From an uncultured Eubacteriales bacterium (lineage in GTDB: Bacteria; Bacillota; Clostridia; Oscillospirales; Acutalibacteraceae): a stretch of DNA of 6,953 nt. This document shows, piece by piece, positions 6,920-6,953 of this stretch. A program made the translations under genes and the position numbers. The stretch is taken from assembly GCA_934476025.1 (NCBI GenBank), contig CAKSNI010000056.1, positions 1-6,953 of the forward strand, in the 5' to 3' direction. The first letter of the stretch is position 1, and each line of letters begins with the position of its first letter. The notes under the pieces were generated by a model, which had not been told where the DNA came from, made no database searches, and was given only the letters and a program-made list of their open reading frames with translations.

Positions 6920-6953
6920 TTTTTTTCTGGGGGATTTCGCCGTTTTTTCTATT

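Noticed and set aside
6914..6953. Terminator or small gene in the AT-rich right end
   Set aside because: The T-runs are not preceded by a stable GC stem on either strand. There is no open frame with a ribosome site in the short remaining sequence.

Overview
The window looks like a housekeeping stretch from a member of the Clostridia, most likely of the Oscillospirales/Ruminococcaceae type. This is inferred from three things: moderate GC content (mid-50s by eye), short AT-rich sigma-A-type promoter spacing, and the gene order UvrA / DUF5685 protein / J-domain-like protein / small membrane protein / HI0933-family flavoprotein / cytidylate kinase. All six genes lie on the minus strand, so transcription runs from high to low coordinates. 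There are no RNA genes, mobile elements, CRISPR arrays or long intergenic gaps.

Right end (6852-6953): a leader with a good sigma-A promoter (TTGCAC, 17 bp, TACAAT) drives uvrA (4008-6851), a complete 947-residue excinuclease ABC subunit A. No uvrB lies directly in front of it. A 62-bp gap follows, containing an inverted repeat around CCCCTTGGGG and a possible extended -10 promoter.

Middle (1925-3945): three small, poorly understood genes. A DUF5685-type protein starts at TTG and carries two Asp-rich motifs resembling those of squalene/phytoene synthases. Next is a J-domain-like protein with a degenerate HPD site, a TPR-like middle and a Cys-rich tail. The third is a small polytopic membrane protein whose ATG sits two bases after the preceding stop codon.

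Left end (1-1888): a complete HI0933/YhiN/BaiN-family FAD protein, then cytidylate kinase (cmk), which runs off the left edge with only its last few residues missing. Gaps from DUF5685 to cmk are 2 to 51 bp with no convincing terminator, so the five genes are probably one operon. uvrA could feed into it by read-through.

uvrA acts in nucleotide excision repair and cmk in pyrimidine nucleotide supply. The three middle genes have no established role. The pairing of a Cys-rich, prenyl-synthase-like protein with a Cys-rich J-like protein and a membrane protein is the most interesting unexplained part of the window.
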